Origin: Cristatella mucedo
Lineage: Eukaryota > Bryozoa > Phylactolaemata > Cristatellidae
Direction of reading: 5' to 3'
NCBI GenBank assembly: GCA_009760855.2
Contig: WPIO01000154.1
Coordinates: forward strand, 491,001 to 555,000
DNA length: 64,000 nt
This document shows, piece by piece, positions 11,616-21,918 of the stretch (position 1 is the first letter of the stretch; the number at the start of each line of letters is the position of its first letter). The notes beneath the pieces are model-generated. The model was not told the origin of the DNA. It searched no databases and was given only the letters and a program-made list of their open reading frames with translations. The translations under genes and the position numbers were made by a program.

Positions 11616-12044
11616 TACAGTTTGAAAGCTTCATCAAGACGACTGCTTCTAGAGCTAACTATCACGCTAATTACTGTCCAAGATTAGATCACTGTCTACC
11701 ATGGTAGCTTGCTAAAAATCCCATTCGCTCCCATGGTCTGTCAAGGCTGGACTCCTGCAGTTTCGTTTTAGCTCGGCTATCAAAAAAGTCATTAGGCCTA
11801 CGCAGCAGCTGATGATTTTGGCTGCACGGCTAGTCAACAAATCTCAGAGTTTCAGCCACGTTTCTTTTTTGCTGAAAGATATGTGATGACGGCTGGTAGT
11901 GGCTGCAGACCACTGTACCTCAATGGATGCAGAGCGAAACTCTTACTGTGACAGACAAGGCCCGCCACGGCTTGGCTCGCACATACCTGACGAACTACTG
12001 CGTCAGTTTCAGCATCCTCGCACCCTAGGATCTAGTTTAGCCCC

Positions 12045-12212
12045 CGGGGTTAAAATGCTCGCCTTTAACGAGCGAGGTTAAGGTGAATGCGATTGATGGC
12101 TGAGGTCATTAGCTCGAGCCATGTGGCATGTATGAAGCGCCTAGATGAAGACTAAGTCGTCTGAGAGCGCTATACAAGTAAAATACATTTTTCATTTTTC
12201 GTAGACCCTCTA
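12045..12212 (+). mobile_element. SINE-2 with LINE-like 3' tail
   Basis: A tRNA-like head (GGGGTTAAAATGCTCGCC, box B-like AGCTCGAGCCATG) is followed by GGCATGTATGAAGCGCCTAG...GAGAGCGCTATACAAGT, which resembles the LINE-A terminal hairpin. Interrupts LINE-B. Related fragments lie near 15720, 45235 and 47955. Confidence 0.65.
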
Positions 12213-12387
12213 GGGCAATAAATAAGCTGCTCCATTCCTGCGCTTCGGGACTCCTGGCGACGGTAGCTGTTGCTCTTCACTTCCTGCGGACTGTGGAGTT
12301 CACTCTCGCGATTCTCCCTGGCAGCGGCATCTCTTCTCCTGCTGCCGACCGTGATAAATCTTTTCTAGCCGCATTGCGCTGCTGCTC

Positions 12388-12510
12388 ATTCCGTCGCGGG
12401 TTCAAATCCTGTGGTGGACGATTTTCTATCGCCACTGCAAGCGGTGGCTATAGCCGTAAAGGCTCTTCTGTCGCTATGCAAAAAGGGGCTGTTGAATCAG
12501 CTATTATTTT
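12388..12510 (+). mobile_element. SINE-1 fragment
   Basis: Box B GGTTCAAATCC followed by the SINE-1 body (ATCGCCACTGCAAGCGGTGG, TCTGTCGCTATGCAAAAAGG, GAATCAGCT), shared with 30845-31010. The box A half is missing. Inserted in LINE-B. Confidence 0.7.
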
Positions 12511-12724
12511 TTGTTATTCCACTCTACTCACTTCCTGGACTGGCCTCCTGACACTGCTAGGCATTCTGACACTGCTAGGCCTCCTGACATTGCTAGGCTT
12601 CTCATTTTCTCTTTTTTGTCGGTGAAATGAAGTCGGTTAGCGACGGTAAACACAAAGGAAGCAGTTTAGGCTTTGATCAGGCTATAAAAAATTCTCTCGA
12701 GTAACACCCACCTATTCCTAAGGG

Positions 12725-13365
12725 CTCACTGACTGCTGGTCAGCTGGCCTGTGCAATCAGGCGCTTACAGCTTGTGCAAAACTCTGCAGCTAGGCTTGCC
12801 TGTCGTGAGCATCGCAGTGGCCGCACCACACCACTTCTCGCAACACATTGACTTCAAGGTTTTGTCACTTACTTTTAGGTCCCTTAATTTTTTTGGCTCC
12901 AGACTATCTATCAGATCTACTCACGAGCCAGGACAAACATCGTGCCACTCACTTTTACGAATCTAATATTTTACCCATACCTCGTACAAATCTCAAATCC
13001 TTTGGAGACCATGCCTTTAGATCGTATTCTCCCAAAACCTGGAACTCATTCCCGACTTGCGTAAAATATTAAGAGTTTTCCTGATTCAAAAAGAAACTAA
13101 AAAAGCATCTATTTATGACAGCATTTAATGGGTCCCTGTGATTCGTCCTTTACGTGCTAATTCGTGCTGATCCTTTGCATGCTGCCCCTAACCACACTTG
13201 CATGCTGACACTGTGCAGGTCACCATAACCATGTTATTCCTGTTATTTATTGAGTATCCTACCACTTACCATTCGATCGTGCTTTCTTTGCAGCAAATGT
13301 AAAGCGCCTAGAAAGTGATCGAGTTCTTTCTAGGGCGCTATATCAAATAAATTAATACTGTTATT
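12725..13365 (+). mobile_element. LINE-A, 3' 640 bp
   Basis: Starts in the LQLVQNSAARL segment (TGTGCAAAACTCTGCAGCTA), runs through a broken C-terminal coding region, 3' UTR and hairpin to AAATAAATTAATACTG. The tail is diverged. Confidence 0.85.
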
Positions 13366-13825
13366 TATATTAAGCCTCTATGGCCTCACAGACGAAAAGG
13401 CATTACATTACATCTAGGAATAGGGAACGCGGTATGACCCTATCGAGCATGACCACTTTAATGACCCACATTTTTCAACAGCACTTTCGTGACCTGTGGA
13501 AGATTTTCACTGGCAAGCTGTAGGTACCTGATGCCATAAGTGATGCATTGAGATACTTCACGCGACATGGATGGATCGTCAAAATATGGCGGCGCATTCC
13601 GATGTACAGGAAGTATTGCCTTATAAATATGGCTGGCGCGATAAATATGTATCGCTTGTGAACGTAGAAGGTGCTCCGACCAAGAAGTAACATAAGATTA
13701 AGCATATTCAAGATCATAGATCAAGACATTCTTCCACTCTTCATGGAAGCAGAAAACGCACGGTTAGCGCTGCCGCAGCAGAATAGAGTTAAAGTCAAAT
13801 CTAGGATGACTGCCAGTTATCACCG
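13365..13825. other. Unassigned, with (CATTA)n at 13401-13414
   Basis: A short pentanucleotide run like a LINE-B tail lies at 13401. The rest shows no gene or repeat I recognise. I searched this stretch for CPSF4 exon 3B without success. Confidence 0.4.
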
Positions 13826-14322
13826 AATACAGGACACAATTCTTACACTGACCCACAAGGCCTGCCACAGCTTGGCTCTTACATACCCAGCTGAACTGGT
13901 GCACCAATTTCAGCTTCATCGTGCCCTCAGATCGTCTATGTAAAAGTAAATTAGCTGTTTCATTGCCCCGCTTAAACAATGTCGGCGATAGAAGCTTTGC
14001 TCTTCAGGTCCTAGAATATAGGAACTCACTTCCACGGTTCCAATGTGATGGTAACTATCCTCCTGCTGTCGACTATGGCACATCCTTTCCAGCCATCCTA
14101 AGCTGCTAATGCCATGTTACTCACTACCTCAACTGCTCTCCTGAATCATCTATGCTTCCCACTTTCTCTTTATTGAGTGAGATGAAGTCTGTTGGCTACC
14201 GAATGCGTACCGAAACCCGCTTAGGCTGTGAGTGCACTAGAAAAAACTCTCCTTCGTAACACCCACATAGTCTTTGCCGCTTTGTAAAGTTACAGAAGGA
14301 GATACGTTACATGCATCTCTTG
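13825..14322 (+). mobile_element. LINE-B, 3' 500 bp
   Basis: Begins in LTLTHKACHSLALTYPAELV and follows the LINE-B C-terminus with frame breaks to the 3' UTR (CTCCTTCGTAACACCCACAT) and GTTACAGAAGGAGATACG. It ends at a short ACAT tail just left of CPSF4 exon 2B. Confidence 0.8.
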
Positions 14323-14604
14323 CAATGTGCTCCTCTATCGGCGTATGACAAATAGCAAACGACAACGCAAATTTGAGGTCATATATCGATGCATTCCCGC
14401 CCGTTGATGGGGATAAAGTGAGCGAGAAGGGTACCGTATCGATCAATAGATACACGTGTGTGTTTCAACGAGTGAGACATGCATCGACCATGTATAGCCG
14501 GACAGGGAACGCGGAGTGGAGTCGCTTGAAATTTTGTACGAGTATTACTCTCTTCGATGAGAACGAAGGGGCAGCCAAAGCACCGAGCGACTGCTCACGT
14601 CGAA

Positions 14605-14700
14605 CAGCGAGCAAGATACGCACCGAGCTGGTCGTACAGCGAGCGAGATACGCACCGAGCTGGTCGTACAGCGAGCGAGATACGCACCGAGCTGGTTGTA
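14605..14700 (-). repeat. 32-bp unit x3 carrying the exon 2B splice donor
   Basis: Three tandem copies of a 32-bp unit span the 3' end of exon 2B and the start of its intron. Each unit repeats the last exon bases (ACCAGCTCG) followed by GTGCGTATC, giving three candidate donors with GT at 14687, 14655 and 14623. Using the second or third donor adds 32 or 64 nt, which shifts the downstream frame. The copies differ at only a few positions. Confidence 0.9.
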
Positions 14701-14894
14701 GAATTGGCACGGCTGCATCTTTGCCGAGTCTAAATCGTGCAGGAACATGCACTTGTCGCCGATCTTGCACCGGCCTTGCAGCCAGTACTTGCAAATGACC
14801 GGGATGGGGTCGGGTCTCGGGTGTCGCTGCGGACACAAGTCACCGTTCCTGCAGCTGCCACTCTGGTAGAATTCGCACACGGCGGCTCGAGATT
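14688..14894 (-). CDS. CPSF4-like exon 2, copy B (two CCCH fingers)
   Basis: Diverged copy of CPSF4 exon 2, 207 bp (one codon longer than exon 2A), with acceptor TTGCAG before 14894. Both fingers keep perfect CCCH spacing: CEFYQSGSCRNGDLCPQRH and CKYWLQGRCKIGDKCMFLH, followed by the first Cys of finger 3 (PCQFYNQL). About half the residues match exon 2A by eye. Lys69, Phe84 and Phe98 equivalents are kept. His70 is Tyr, and the CPFRH of finger 1 is CPQRH. The first base joins exon 1B to restore Lys (MDK), and the exon ends after one base of a Gly codon like 2A. Its donor is GTGCGT (14687), the first of three tandem copies. No exon 3B was found between here and 9840. It may splice to exon 3 at 1994, or the copy may be a truncated paralog. 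Confidence 0.85.
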
Positions 14895-14899
14895 CTGCA

Positions 14900-15535
14900 A
14901 TGCAAAACTGCCGTCCATGTCGCCCTGCTTCGCTCCGCTAGCACACAAAGCAGCAAGGGTGGCACGTGCTTTATTTAGTGTGCTTTTCCTGTTAGCAGCG
15001 ATAAGCGATACGACGCTCAAACTTCACGAACCGCAGTGGACCGCCTTGGATTCAATTTTTTTTCCAATTTTCAATTCAGCAAGCGATCGCTTATTATAGC
15101 TGCAGCTGGCGGGCTGCTAACCCTCTCTAAGGCCCTCTGATACTAATAAATAAAGATTGTAGCAATACAAACTTTTTACAATGCCCAAATGGAACTTGAG
15201 CTCTTTGTGGACACTTCAGGTGTGCTGCAATTAGGCATGTCATTCTCTTAGTTAAAGCATGCACAATCAGCGCGCAGCAACACGCATTTAGCAACTCACG
15301 CGGACCGAGCCGGGCGTGGAGCGTTACGGTGTGGAGCTTAAAGGCTTTTGCTCTCTTGTCAAAGAAGTAAAGTCACGCGATAACATAACGGCAGTCAGTG
15401 GCGAATTTCGGACTTAAGGTGCTCACCTTTCCACGGCTCGTGTCGATGGCCGTTCCGTGAGCTTCGCCGATTGAGGGGCGGAAGTGCAACTCGATTGGTC
15501 ATATCTCTCAGGAATGTTTTCCAAGGCTGCGGCAT
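14900..15535. other. CPSF4-B intron 1, unassigned
   Basis: Single-copy-looking sequence upstream of exon 2B with no recognised repeat. Confidence 0.4.
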
Positions 15536-15539
15536 CTCC

Positions 15540-15678
15540 TGCACATGTCACCCCTAACCACGTTGTTCATGTTGTTTATCAAGCATGATATTACTCACGA
15601 TTCAATCGCGTTTCCATTTGCAGCAACTGTAAAGCGCCTAGGAAGAGATTGAGTTCTCTCAAGGCGCTTTATCAAGTG

Positions 15679-15712
<34 letters not shown>

Positions 15713-15713
15713 T
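15540..15713 (+). mobile_element. LINE-A 3' end fragment
   Basis: 3' UTR (CATGTCACCCCTAACCACGT), hairpin and a long (ATT)n tail to 15713. Confidence 0.85.
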
Positions 15714-15719
15714 TTACAG

Positions 15720-15780
15720 ACCAATGTCGTGGTTTCGAGCACTGCGGCATGTGTAAAGCACCTAGGTAGAGATTAAGTTC
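15720..15780 (+). mobile_element. SINE-2 fragment
   Basis: GTCGTGGTTTCGAGCACTGC (box B-like) then GGCATGTGTAAAGCACCTAG and AGAGATTAAGTTCTCT. Cut at the (AATGT)n tail of the neighbouring LINE-B. Confidence 0.6.
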
Positions 15781-15781
15781 T

Positions 15782-16160
15782 CTAGTAATGTAATGTAATG
15801 TATCTCAGTCTGCAATTTTACAAAGCATTTAAGACTAAGTGGGTGTTATGCAGGAGAGTTTTGTATAGCGCACTCACAGCCTAAGTGGCTTTCGGTACGC
15901 ATTCGGTAGCCAACAGACTTCGTCTCACGAAACAAAGAGAATTGGGAAGCATAGTAGAGTCAGAAGAGCAGTTGAGGTAGTGATTAGCATGGAAGTAGTA
16001 GCTCAGGACCGCTGGAAAGGATGAGCCATAGTCGGCAGTAGGAGAGTAGTTGTCGTTGCGTAAGAATTGTGGAAGTGAGTTACACAGTCTAGGAGCTGCA
16101 GAGCTAAAGCTCTGTCTTTAAGCCGAAGAATGGAACAGCTAATTTATTGGCTCTGAGGAT
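15782..16160 (-). mobile_element. LINE-B 3' end
   Basis: (AATGT)n tail at 15783-15800, 3' UTR and C-terminal segment in reverse. Truncated at about 16160 where LINE-A begins. Confidence 0.8.
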
Positions 16161-16164
16161 ATCA

Positions 16165-17065
16165 CAATCTTCTCTGCCGGCATACGTCTCGTTGAATCTG
16201 CACGAAATCTAGGTGTCCTACTCCAAAGTGGCCTTCGATTAGACGATCACATCAGATCCACAATAAAGTCTGCCTAATTTCAGCTACTTAACGTTGCTAA
16301 AAAATTTGAGCTTTTTTTAGGTGTGTCTAAGTTGACCTATGCATTTGTGACATCCCGTATTGACTTCTGTAACTCACCGGTTCCTGGTCTACCGGCCTGT
16401 GCAATCAGGCGCTGGCAATTCGTGCAAAACTCTGCAGCTAGGCTTGTTTGTCGTGAGCTTCACAGTTTCCACATCACACCACTTCTTGCCGAACTGCACT
16501 GCCTCCCCGTCAAACAACGCATCGACTAAAAGATCCTGTCATTTATGGTTAGGTCACTTTATTATTTGGCTCAAGCCTACCTTTAAGATTTTCTCGTCCA
16601 TCGGGCTAAGCATGGTATTACCCACTTTCCGGAATCTAATCGTTACATGTACCTCGCACGAACCTCAAATCCTTTGGAGACCAACGTCTTTAGTTCGCAT
16701 GCTCCCAAAGCCTTGAATTCACTTCCTACTTGCGTCACAACGTCTCCTGACTTGACAACAGTAAAAAAAGAAGCTATAACTATTTATTTAACCCATTTAT
16801 TGCAGCATTCAGTGCGTTGATGTGATACACCCTTTGCGTGCTTCTGCGGTCTGACACTGTTCGCTGCCGCTAGAAATATTTTCGTGCACACCCTGTACAT
16901 GTCACCTCTAATTATGTTAAGCTTGCGGTTTGTTGGGGGTGCTACCTCGAACCTTTCAATCGGGGTTTCTTAGCAGTGACTGTAAAGCGCCTAAAAGAAG
17001 ATTGAGTTCTCTGAGTGCGCTATTACAAATGTATTATTATCATTATTAATAACTATATTTTTTGT
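16165..17065 (+). mobile_element. LINE-A, 3' 900 bp
   Basis: Starts in the VESARNLGVLLQSGLRLDDHI region. Broken frames include SRIDFCNSPVPGLPACAIRR and ELHCLPVKQRID. Ends with hairpin and (ATT)n tail. Confidence 0.85.
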
Positions 17066-17235
17066 ATTAATCAACTAAAGGGACCGTCTCCTAAAAAGGT
17101 TAGATGTTGGCACGAGCAACCAAGCGATGACGGTCACGTGAGCTGAAGAGAAGACGCGGCATCACGCCAAGCCGGATTGTGTAGCATATCTGGTAGTAAG
17201 GCAGTCGAAAATGAAGTGACAGAGCCAATATAAAG

Positions 17236-17733
17236 GTTTTGTCGCTCACTTTTAGGTCCCTTCATTATATGGTTCCAGCCTATCTTTCAGATATACTACC
17301 CCATCAGGCTAAGCATCGTACCACCCGCTTTTCGGAATTCAACAGTCTACCAATACCTCGTACGAACCTTAAATCCTTTGGAGACCGTGCATTTAGTTCG
17401 TATGCTCAAACAGCCTGGAACTCCCTCCCGACCTGCGTCAGAACATCCCCGACCTGACCACATTTAAAAGGAACCTAAAAACACACCTATTTAGGACAGC
17501 ATTTAGCGAGTCCCTGTGATTCGTCCTTGATGTGCTTATGCGTGCTGACATTGTGCATGCTGCCACTAACCACATTCGCATGCTGACCCTGTGCATGTCA
17601 CCCCTTACCATATTATTCATTTTGTTTGTTTTTAAAGCATGATTTTACTTACCATTCAATTGCATGTCACTTTGCAGCAAATGTAAAGCTCCTAGAGAGA
17701 GACTAAGTTCTCTGAGGGCGCTTTATCAAGTGA

Positions 17734-17765
<32 letters not shown>
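17236..17765 (+). mobile_element. LINE-A, 3' 530 bp
   Basis: C-terminal frame (SLTFRSLHYMVPAYLSDILP through NSLPTCVRTSP), with a small frameshift before the stop, then 3' UTR, hairpin and (ATT)n tail. Confidence 0.9.
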
Positions 17766-17766
<1 letters not shown>

Positions 17767-18094
17767 ATAAAGCTGGAGCTGTTAATCAAACATATGTTCA
17801 GTAATACCCTTTTGCTCGATCCCTGTGCATCACATAAATTATGTTGATCTGTTACTATGTCTGCCAATACACACTAATTGCTGGATAATAATAATAATAA
17901 TATATTTTTCAGCATAATATTAGCTTGTGTGTAAAGTAAAAGTCAAGCTGTGTTAACTAACAGCCTTTTCCTAATTGCATTAGGAAAGCCAGAGCGGCTG
18001 CCACAACCGCTTGCAGTGGGCATCGCGGACACATTACCCCTGGGCTGAGATCCTCTGGTGAACTATCTCAATGATATTACGTGTCAATTGTAAT

Positions 18095-20130
18095 GCACAT
18101 AGACCATGTGGGTGTTAGGCAGGAGAGTTTTGTATAGCCCACTCATAGCCTAAGCGGCTTTCGGTACGCATTCGGTAGCCAACAGACTTCGTCTCACGCA
18201 ACATTAAGAAAGTGGGAAGCATAGCAGAGTCAGGAGAGCAGTTGAGGTAGTGAGTAGCATGGAAGTAGCAGCTCAGGACCACTGAAAAGGATGAGCCATA
18301 GCCGGCGGTAGGAGAGTAGTTGTCGTTGCATAAGAATTGTGGAAGCGAGTTCCACAGTCTAGGACCTGCAGAGCTAAAGCTTCTGTCGCCAACGGTCCTT
18401 AAGCGGAGAAATGGAACAGCTACTTTATTGTCCATACAGGAAATGAGGGCACGAGGAGGCTGAAACTGGTGCAGCAGTTCAGCTAGGTACGGAGGAGCCA
18501 AGCCGTGGTGGGCCTTGTAGGTCAGCGTAAGAACTTTGCTCTGGATCCGTTGCTCAACCGGCATCCATCCTAGCTCTTTTAGCAAAGGAGACACGTGCTC
18601 AAACCGCTGGGACTTGAAGAATAGCCTTGCAGCCATATTCATAGTCAGCTGCAGTGGCCTAATAGCTTTCTTTGGCAGCCCAGCCAATAAGGAATTGCAA
18701 TAATCAAGCCGAGACAGAACTAAAGAGGTAGTTAAATTTTTTACAAGCAACTGTGGGAGACAGCTCCTAATCTTGAATAGGGATCGGACGTGATGGTTAG
18801 CTGTAGAAGCAGTCTTCTGAATGAAGCTTGTAAAATTAAGGCACTTGACGAAAACGACACCTACATTTTGAGCACGTGGTGATGGTTGCACAATAGTATC
18901 ACCTATTAGAAGAGCAAAGCCTTTTAATCCAGCCCCACGCTTAGGGTGGCCTATGAGCAGCAGTTCGGTTTTATCATCACTTAATTTCAGGAAGTTTTCC
19001 GACATCCAGGACCGAATGTCGGCAAGGCAAGCATTCAGTTTCTCAGTTGCCGCATCAGATTCCGACGGTTTGAATGACAAATACAACTGAGTATCGTCAG
19101 CATGGAAGTGATATCCTATTCCATGGGCCTTAATGACTTTTCCCAGAGGTTGTGTATGAATGAGGAACAGCAAGGGGCCGAGTACGGGCCCTTGAGGGAC
19201 TCCACAGGTGACCCTTCTCGTTTGTGAGACCTGATCCCCACACGACACGGATTGAACTCGATCAGACAAGTATGATTTAAACCACGCCAGTGCTCCGTCT
19301 GGCAGACCGATTGTTGTTCTCAATCGTTCAGGCAGAACTTCGTGATCAATGGTGTCGAAGGCAGCAGACAGATCTAGCAGAACTAGGGCAGTGACATTTC
19401 CGTAGTCGTTGCCACGTATAATGTCATTGTTAACACGGAGAGCAGTTTTAGTGGAGTGCTGCCTCTTGAACCCTGATTGAAATGTTTCTGACATTACATT
19501 ATTTCCAATAAGTTCAACTAGCTGCTTAGCAACAATTTTTTAAAGAATCTTTGATAAGAAAGGAAGAAGGAAAACTGGGCGATAGTTTGCAAGGACCTCT
19601 GTGTCTAATCCAGGCTTTTAAAGAATGGGTCTAATGATTGCCGGTTTGAAGGACTTGGGGACGACCCCTTTTGCCAAAGAAGCATTTAAAATCTTGGTTA
19701 TGGCAGGGCAAAGTTGGTCTGCTAGTGAAGACCACAGAGATGAGGGTATAGGGTCTTCAGGAGACGAGCTCTTTTTGCTTGACCTAATTAAGGTAGCCAC
19801 ATCGCATGCAGAAACCTCGGAGAACCTTTTAAGGAAGGTCACAGGTTGTGGAACCGCGATTGCTTTAGTGAGAGGGGGCTTATTGGAGGCACGAATGTCC
19901 ACAATCTTTCAGTAAAGAAGGCTGAACACTTTTCGGCTGAGCCCTTAATATCTGGGGAGTCAGACTTCACAGCATTGGCCAGTAAATGGTTTACTGTCTT
20001 ATAAATCTGTTTAGTGTCCGACTGGCAGGAATTCAGCTTTCTAATGAAAAAAGAAGCCTTGGTTTTTCAAGCTTTCGGGTGTAAACTCGAAATAAGTCTC
20101 GAAGAATTAAAATGTCAGATGCAGTGCTGA
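18095..20130 (-). mobile_element. LINE-B, longest copy (RT to 3' end)
   Basis: The most complete LINE-B: linker (from about 20130), RT and C-terminus, ending in the 3' UTR with TGTGGGTGTTAGGCAGG near 18107. No endonuclease domain is present, so it is 5'-truncated. It lies inside CPSF4-B intron 1 in the same orientation as the gene. Confidence 0.9.
18115..19494 (-). CDS. LINE-B reverse transcriptase (C-terminal 459 codons)
   Basis: Open frame for the RT palm and the C-terminal region of an L2/CR1-like LINE. Palm motif A LDLSAAFDTIDHEVL (residue 40 on), GVPQGPVLGPLLF (98 on), active site HADD (131-134, where relatives have YADD), then SRLDYCNSLLAGLPKKAI and LKELGWMPVEQRI. The annotated ATG (19494) is internal. 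Coding similarity continues upstream to 19902 in the same frame (DPIPSSLWSSL, NYRPVFLLPFLSKIL) through two TAA stops at 19618-19620 and 19540-19542. The element is therefore a dead or nearly dead copy. LINE-encoded RT acts by target-primed reverse transcription. Confidence 0.85.
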   Translation of the reverse strand: MSETFQSGFKRQHSTKTALRVNNDIIRGNDYGNVTALVLLDLSAAFDTIDHEVLPERLRTTIGLPDGALAWFKSYLSDRVQSVSCGDQVSQTRRVTCGVPQGPVLGPLLFLIHTQPLGKVIKAHGIGYHFHADDTQLYLSFKPSESDAATEKLNACLADIRSWMSENFLKLSDDKTELLLIGHPKRGAGLKGFALLIGDTIVQPSPRAQNVGVVFVKCLNFTSFIQKTASTANHHVRSLFKIRSCLPQLLVKNLTTSLVLSRLDYCNSLLAGLPKKAIRPLQLTMNMAARLFFKSQRFEHVSPLLKELGWMPVEQRIQSKVLTLTYKAHHGLAPPYLAELLHQFQPPRALISCMDNKVAVPFLRLRTVGDRSFSSAGPRLWNSLPQFLCNDNYSPTAGYGSSFSVVLSCYFHATHYLNCSPDSAMLPTFLMLRETKSVGYRMRTESRLGYEWAIQNSPA

Positions 20131-20368
20131 TGAGATGCCATTAACCGGTCGCCGGTCTCGCGAGCATTGCTAATTCAGAGAATGCAACAAAGAAGAGAAT
20201 GAGACACAGTCACAAAATGACCGTTGAAGAACCTAAACCAAAAAATGGCTGTTCCAATTTGTGGTATCGTGCCGTAATTGTCTTTGAAATTTTAATCTTT
20301 TCGTCTGTTTAACGCTTTTGAAGCAACTCGTTGTCTGTTCGATGCAGGTTAATAATAATAAGCCCACT
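20130..20368. other. Unassigned
   Basis: No gene or repeat recognised. Confidence 0.3.
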
Positions 20369-20369
20369 T

Positions 20370-20452
20370 GATATATATATATATATATGATAAATATATG
20401 CAGATGTTTCGACATATATATAATACATATTTATGATATATATATATATGTA

Positions 20453-20527
<75 letters not shown>
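20370..20527. repeat. (AT)n microsatellite
   Basis: About 155 bp of TA repeats with GTATG interruptions. The Tyr/Ile frames are not genes. Confidence 0.95.
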
Positions 20528-20529
<2 letters not shown>

Positions 20530-21015
20530 TGTGTTTCTCGCATCGCTAGCTGGATATTTGGAGAGGCATTTAAAAAAATTGTCAGCTCAAATGCCACTTA
20601 TATTAACGGTTTTCGGTGAGACCCATTTTCCCCTCGGTATATTCAAACAGCGATCGCAGCTTTCTTAATCAAACCGTGCGGAGGGTCAAGCCTAGATGCA
20701 GTCAGAGTACTTCGCAAAGGTTTCCAGCATTTCTTGCATGCCCAATAGTTCTTATGTGAGGATAATGAGCACTGTGTTATTCTATAAGTACAATCTGGCT
20801 CAGTGCAGTAATTTAAGCAAAATTTGGCTCTCTGTCATCAGGGAAGAGTCAGCGACGAAGATTTTTAACCTTGGCTCACTATCCACCAGCCTAAGACCTG
20901 TTTCTACTTTTGTGTTCCCAAAGCACCAAAGTTGAAAACGCACTGTAATAATTGGTCGTATTTGCAGCAACTATACCGGATTTAAAAAAAATATACCGAC
21001 CGTGTGCATTTAACC
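20530..21015. other. Unassigned
   Basis: No recognised gene or repeat. Lies in CPSF4-B intron 1. Confidence 0.4.
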
Positions 21016-21017
21016 TC

Positions 21018-21230
21018 TAACCATATTAATGCACTTGATAAAGCGCCCTCAGAGAACTCAATATCTTTCTAGGCGCTTTGCATTCCATGATACGCTTATT
21101 GTCATTGAGCGTGTGACCACACTAACCATTCGATTATGCTGCCTTTGAAGCAGATGTAAAGTGCCTTGAAAGTGATTGAGCTCTCTGAAGGCTCTTTAAA
21201 ACTGTGTTGATATTATTATTATTATTATTA
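21018..21230. mobile_element. Two LINE-A 3' ends, tail to tail
   Basis: 21018-21088 is a minus-strand hairpin segment (GCACTTGATAAAGCGCCCTC). 21095-21230 is a plus-strand 3' end with hairpin and (ATT)n tail. Confidence 0.65.
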
Positions 21231-21540
21231 TCATGTCGCTTTAACTCTGGGCGAATGCCGAGATCTGGGCACCATTGAGCTTCACGTTACATCGGTCCCG
21301 ATAGACCTATGCGTAACTAGGACTAATGCGAGCACGTTTCAAAGCCGCGTGACAAAAGAAACAAGCTATGTAATATCAAGCGTGATAATATCGCATTATC
21401 AGAAGAAAATCGACACTCTGATTAATCCGTCAAATAAGCTGACGTACTACTAATCTCCTCAATCAATCGACAACGTAAGCAGCGATTATAATGAAAATGA
21501 AGATAAGCTGCAATGAGTAACCATTCAATTTGAATCTTAC

Positions 21541-21643
21541 TGTCCATTCCAGGAAATGGTGCTAGTCTTAATCCAACGTGAAATTTGAGAGCAGTTTCAA
21601 TGTCGAACGTGATATTCGAAGCACTTGCTACTCGAGTCTCCAT
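21541..21643 (-). CDS. CPSF4-like exon 1, copy B
   Basis: A second CPSF4 first exon 11.8 kb upstream of copy A on the same strand. From ATG 21643 it encodes 34 residues, the same number as exon 1A, starting METRVASASNITFDIETAL and ending APFPGMD. It also ends with one base before a consensus donor (GTAAGA at 21540). The LINE-rich intron to exon 2B is 6646 bp. The N-terminal motif, length and phase are all kept while many other positions differ, which suggests selection rather than a fresh copy. It could be an alternative first exon of CPSF4 or the start of a diverged paralog. Expression cannot be judged from sequence. Confidence 0.85.
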
Positions 21644-21915
21644 GGTATGAGTTTCGGGGTGCTGAAACGTTGAATTTTACTAAAAATGACAGAGAAGTCG
21701 CCGTGACTACGTCTGCACGATACATATTTCGTGCCACAAAAATGTCGCTTGAAGAAAGCTATTACGAATCTGTGCCAGCAGGCGCATTGTCGCAGGCAGG
21801 AGTTGCGACCGCGCTCGGTGCAGCTGCTCGGCTGCCCGGCTCCAAGTTTGGCTGGCCGCCGCTTCGCTAGCAAGTCCAGCCCCTCCCCCTTGCTGGCTGA
21901 GCAAGTCCGCCCCAA
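21644..21915 (-). promoter_or_regulatory. 5' flank of CPSF4 copy B, shared with 31.3-31.6 kb
   Basis: The region directly upstream of exon 1B aligns by eye over about 260 bp with 31285-31560 in the same orientation. It includes a well-kept stretch around 21750-21800 (AATGTCGCTTGAA, then GGCGCATTGTCGCAGGCAGG). It is CpG-rich near 21780-21900 and ends where a 5'-truncated LINE-A begins at about 21919. Presumed 5' UTR and promoter by position. Confidence 0.5.
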
Positions 21916-21918
21916 AAC

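Larger units (their letters stand above)
11620..12712 (+). mobile_element. LINE-B copy, interrupted by SINE-2 and SINE-1
   Basis: Translation from about 11625 gives SFIKTTASRANYHANYCPRL and SRLDSC, matching LINE-B SFIQKTASTANHHVRSLFK and SRLDYC. The body continues to 12050, is broken by a SINE-2 (12045-12212), resumes at about 12215, is broken again by SINE-1 (12388-12510), and ends near the CGTAACACCCACC 3' UTR motif. A 20-bp triplication (CTCCTGACACTGCTAGGC) lies at 12545-12602. Confidence 0.75.
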
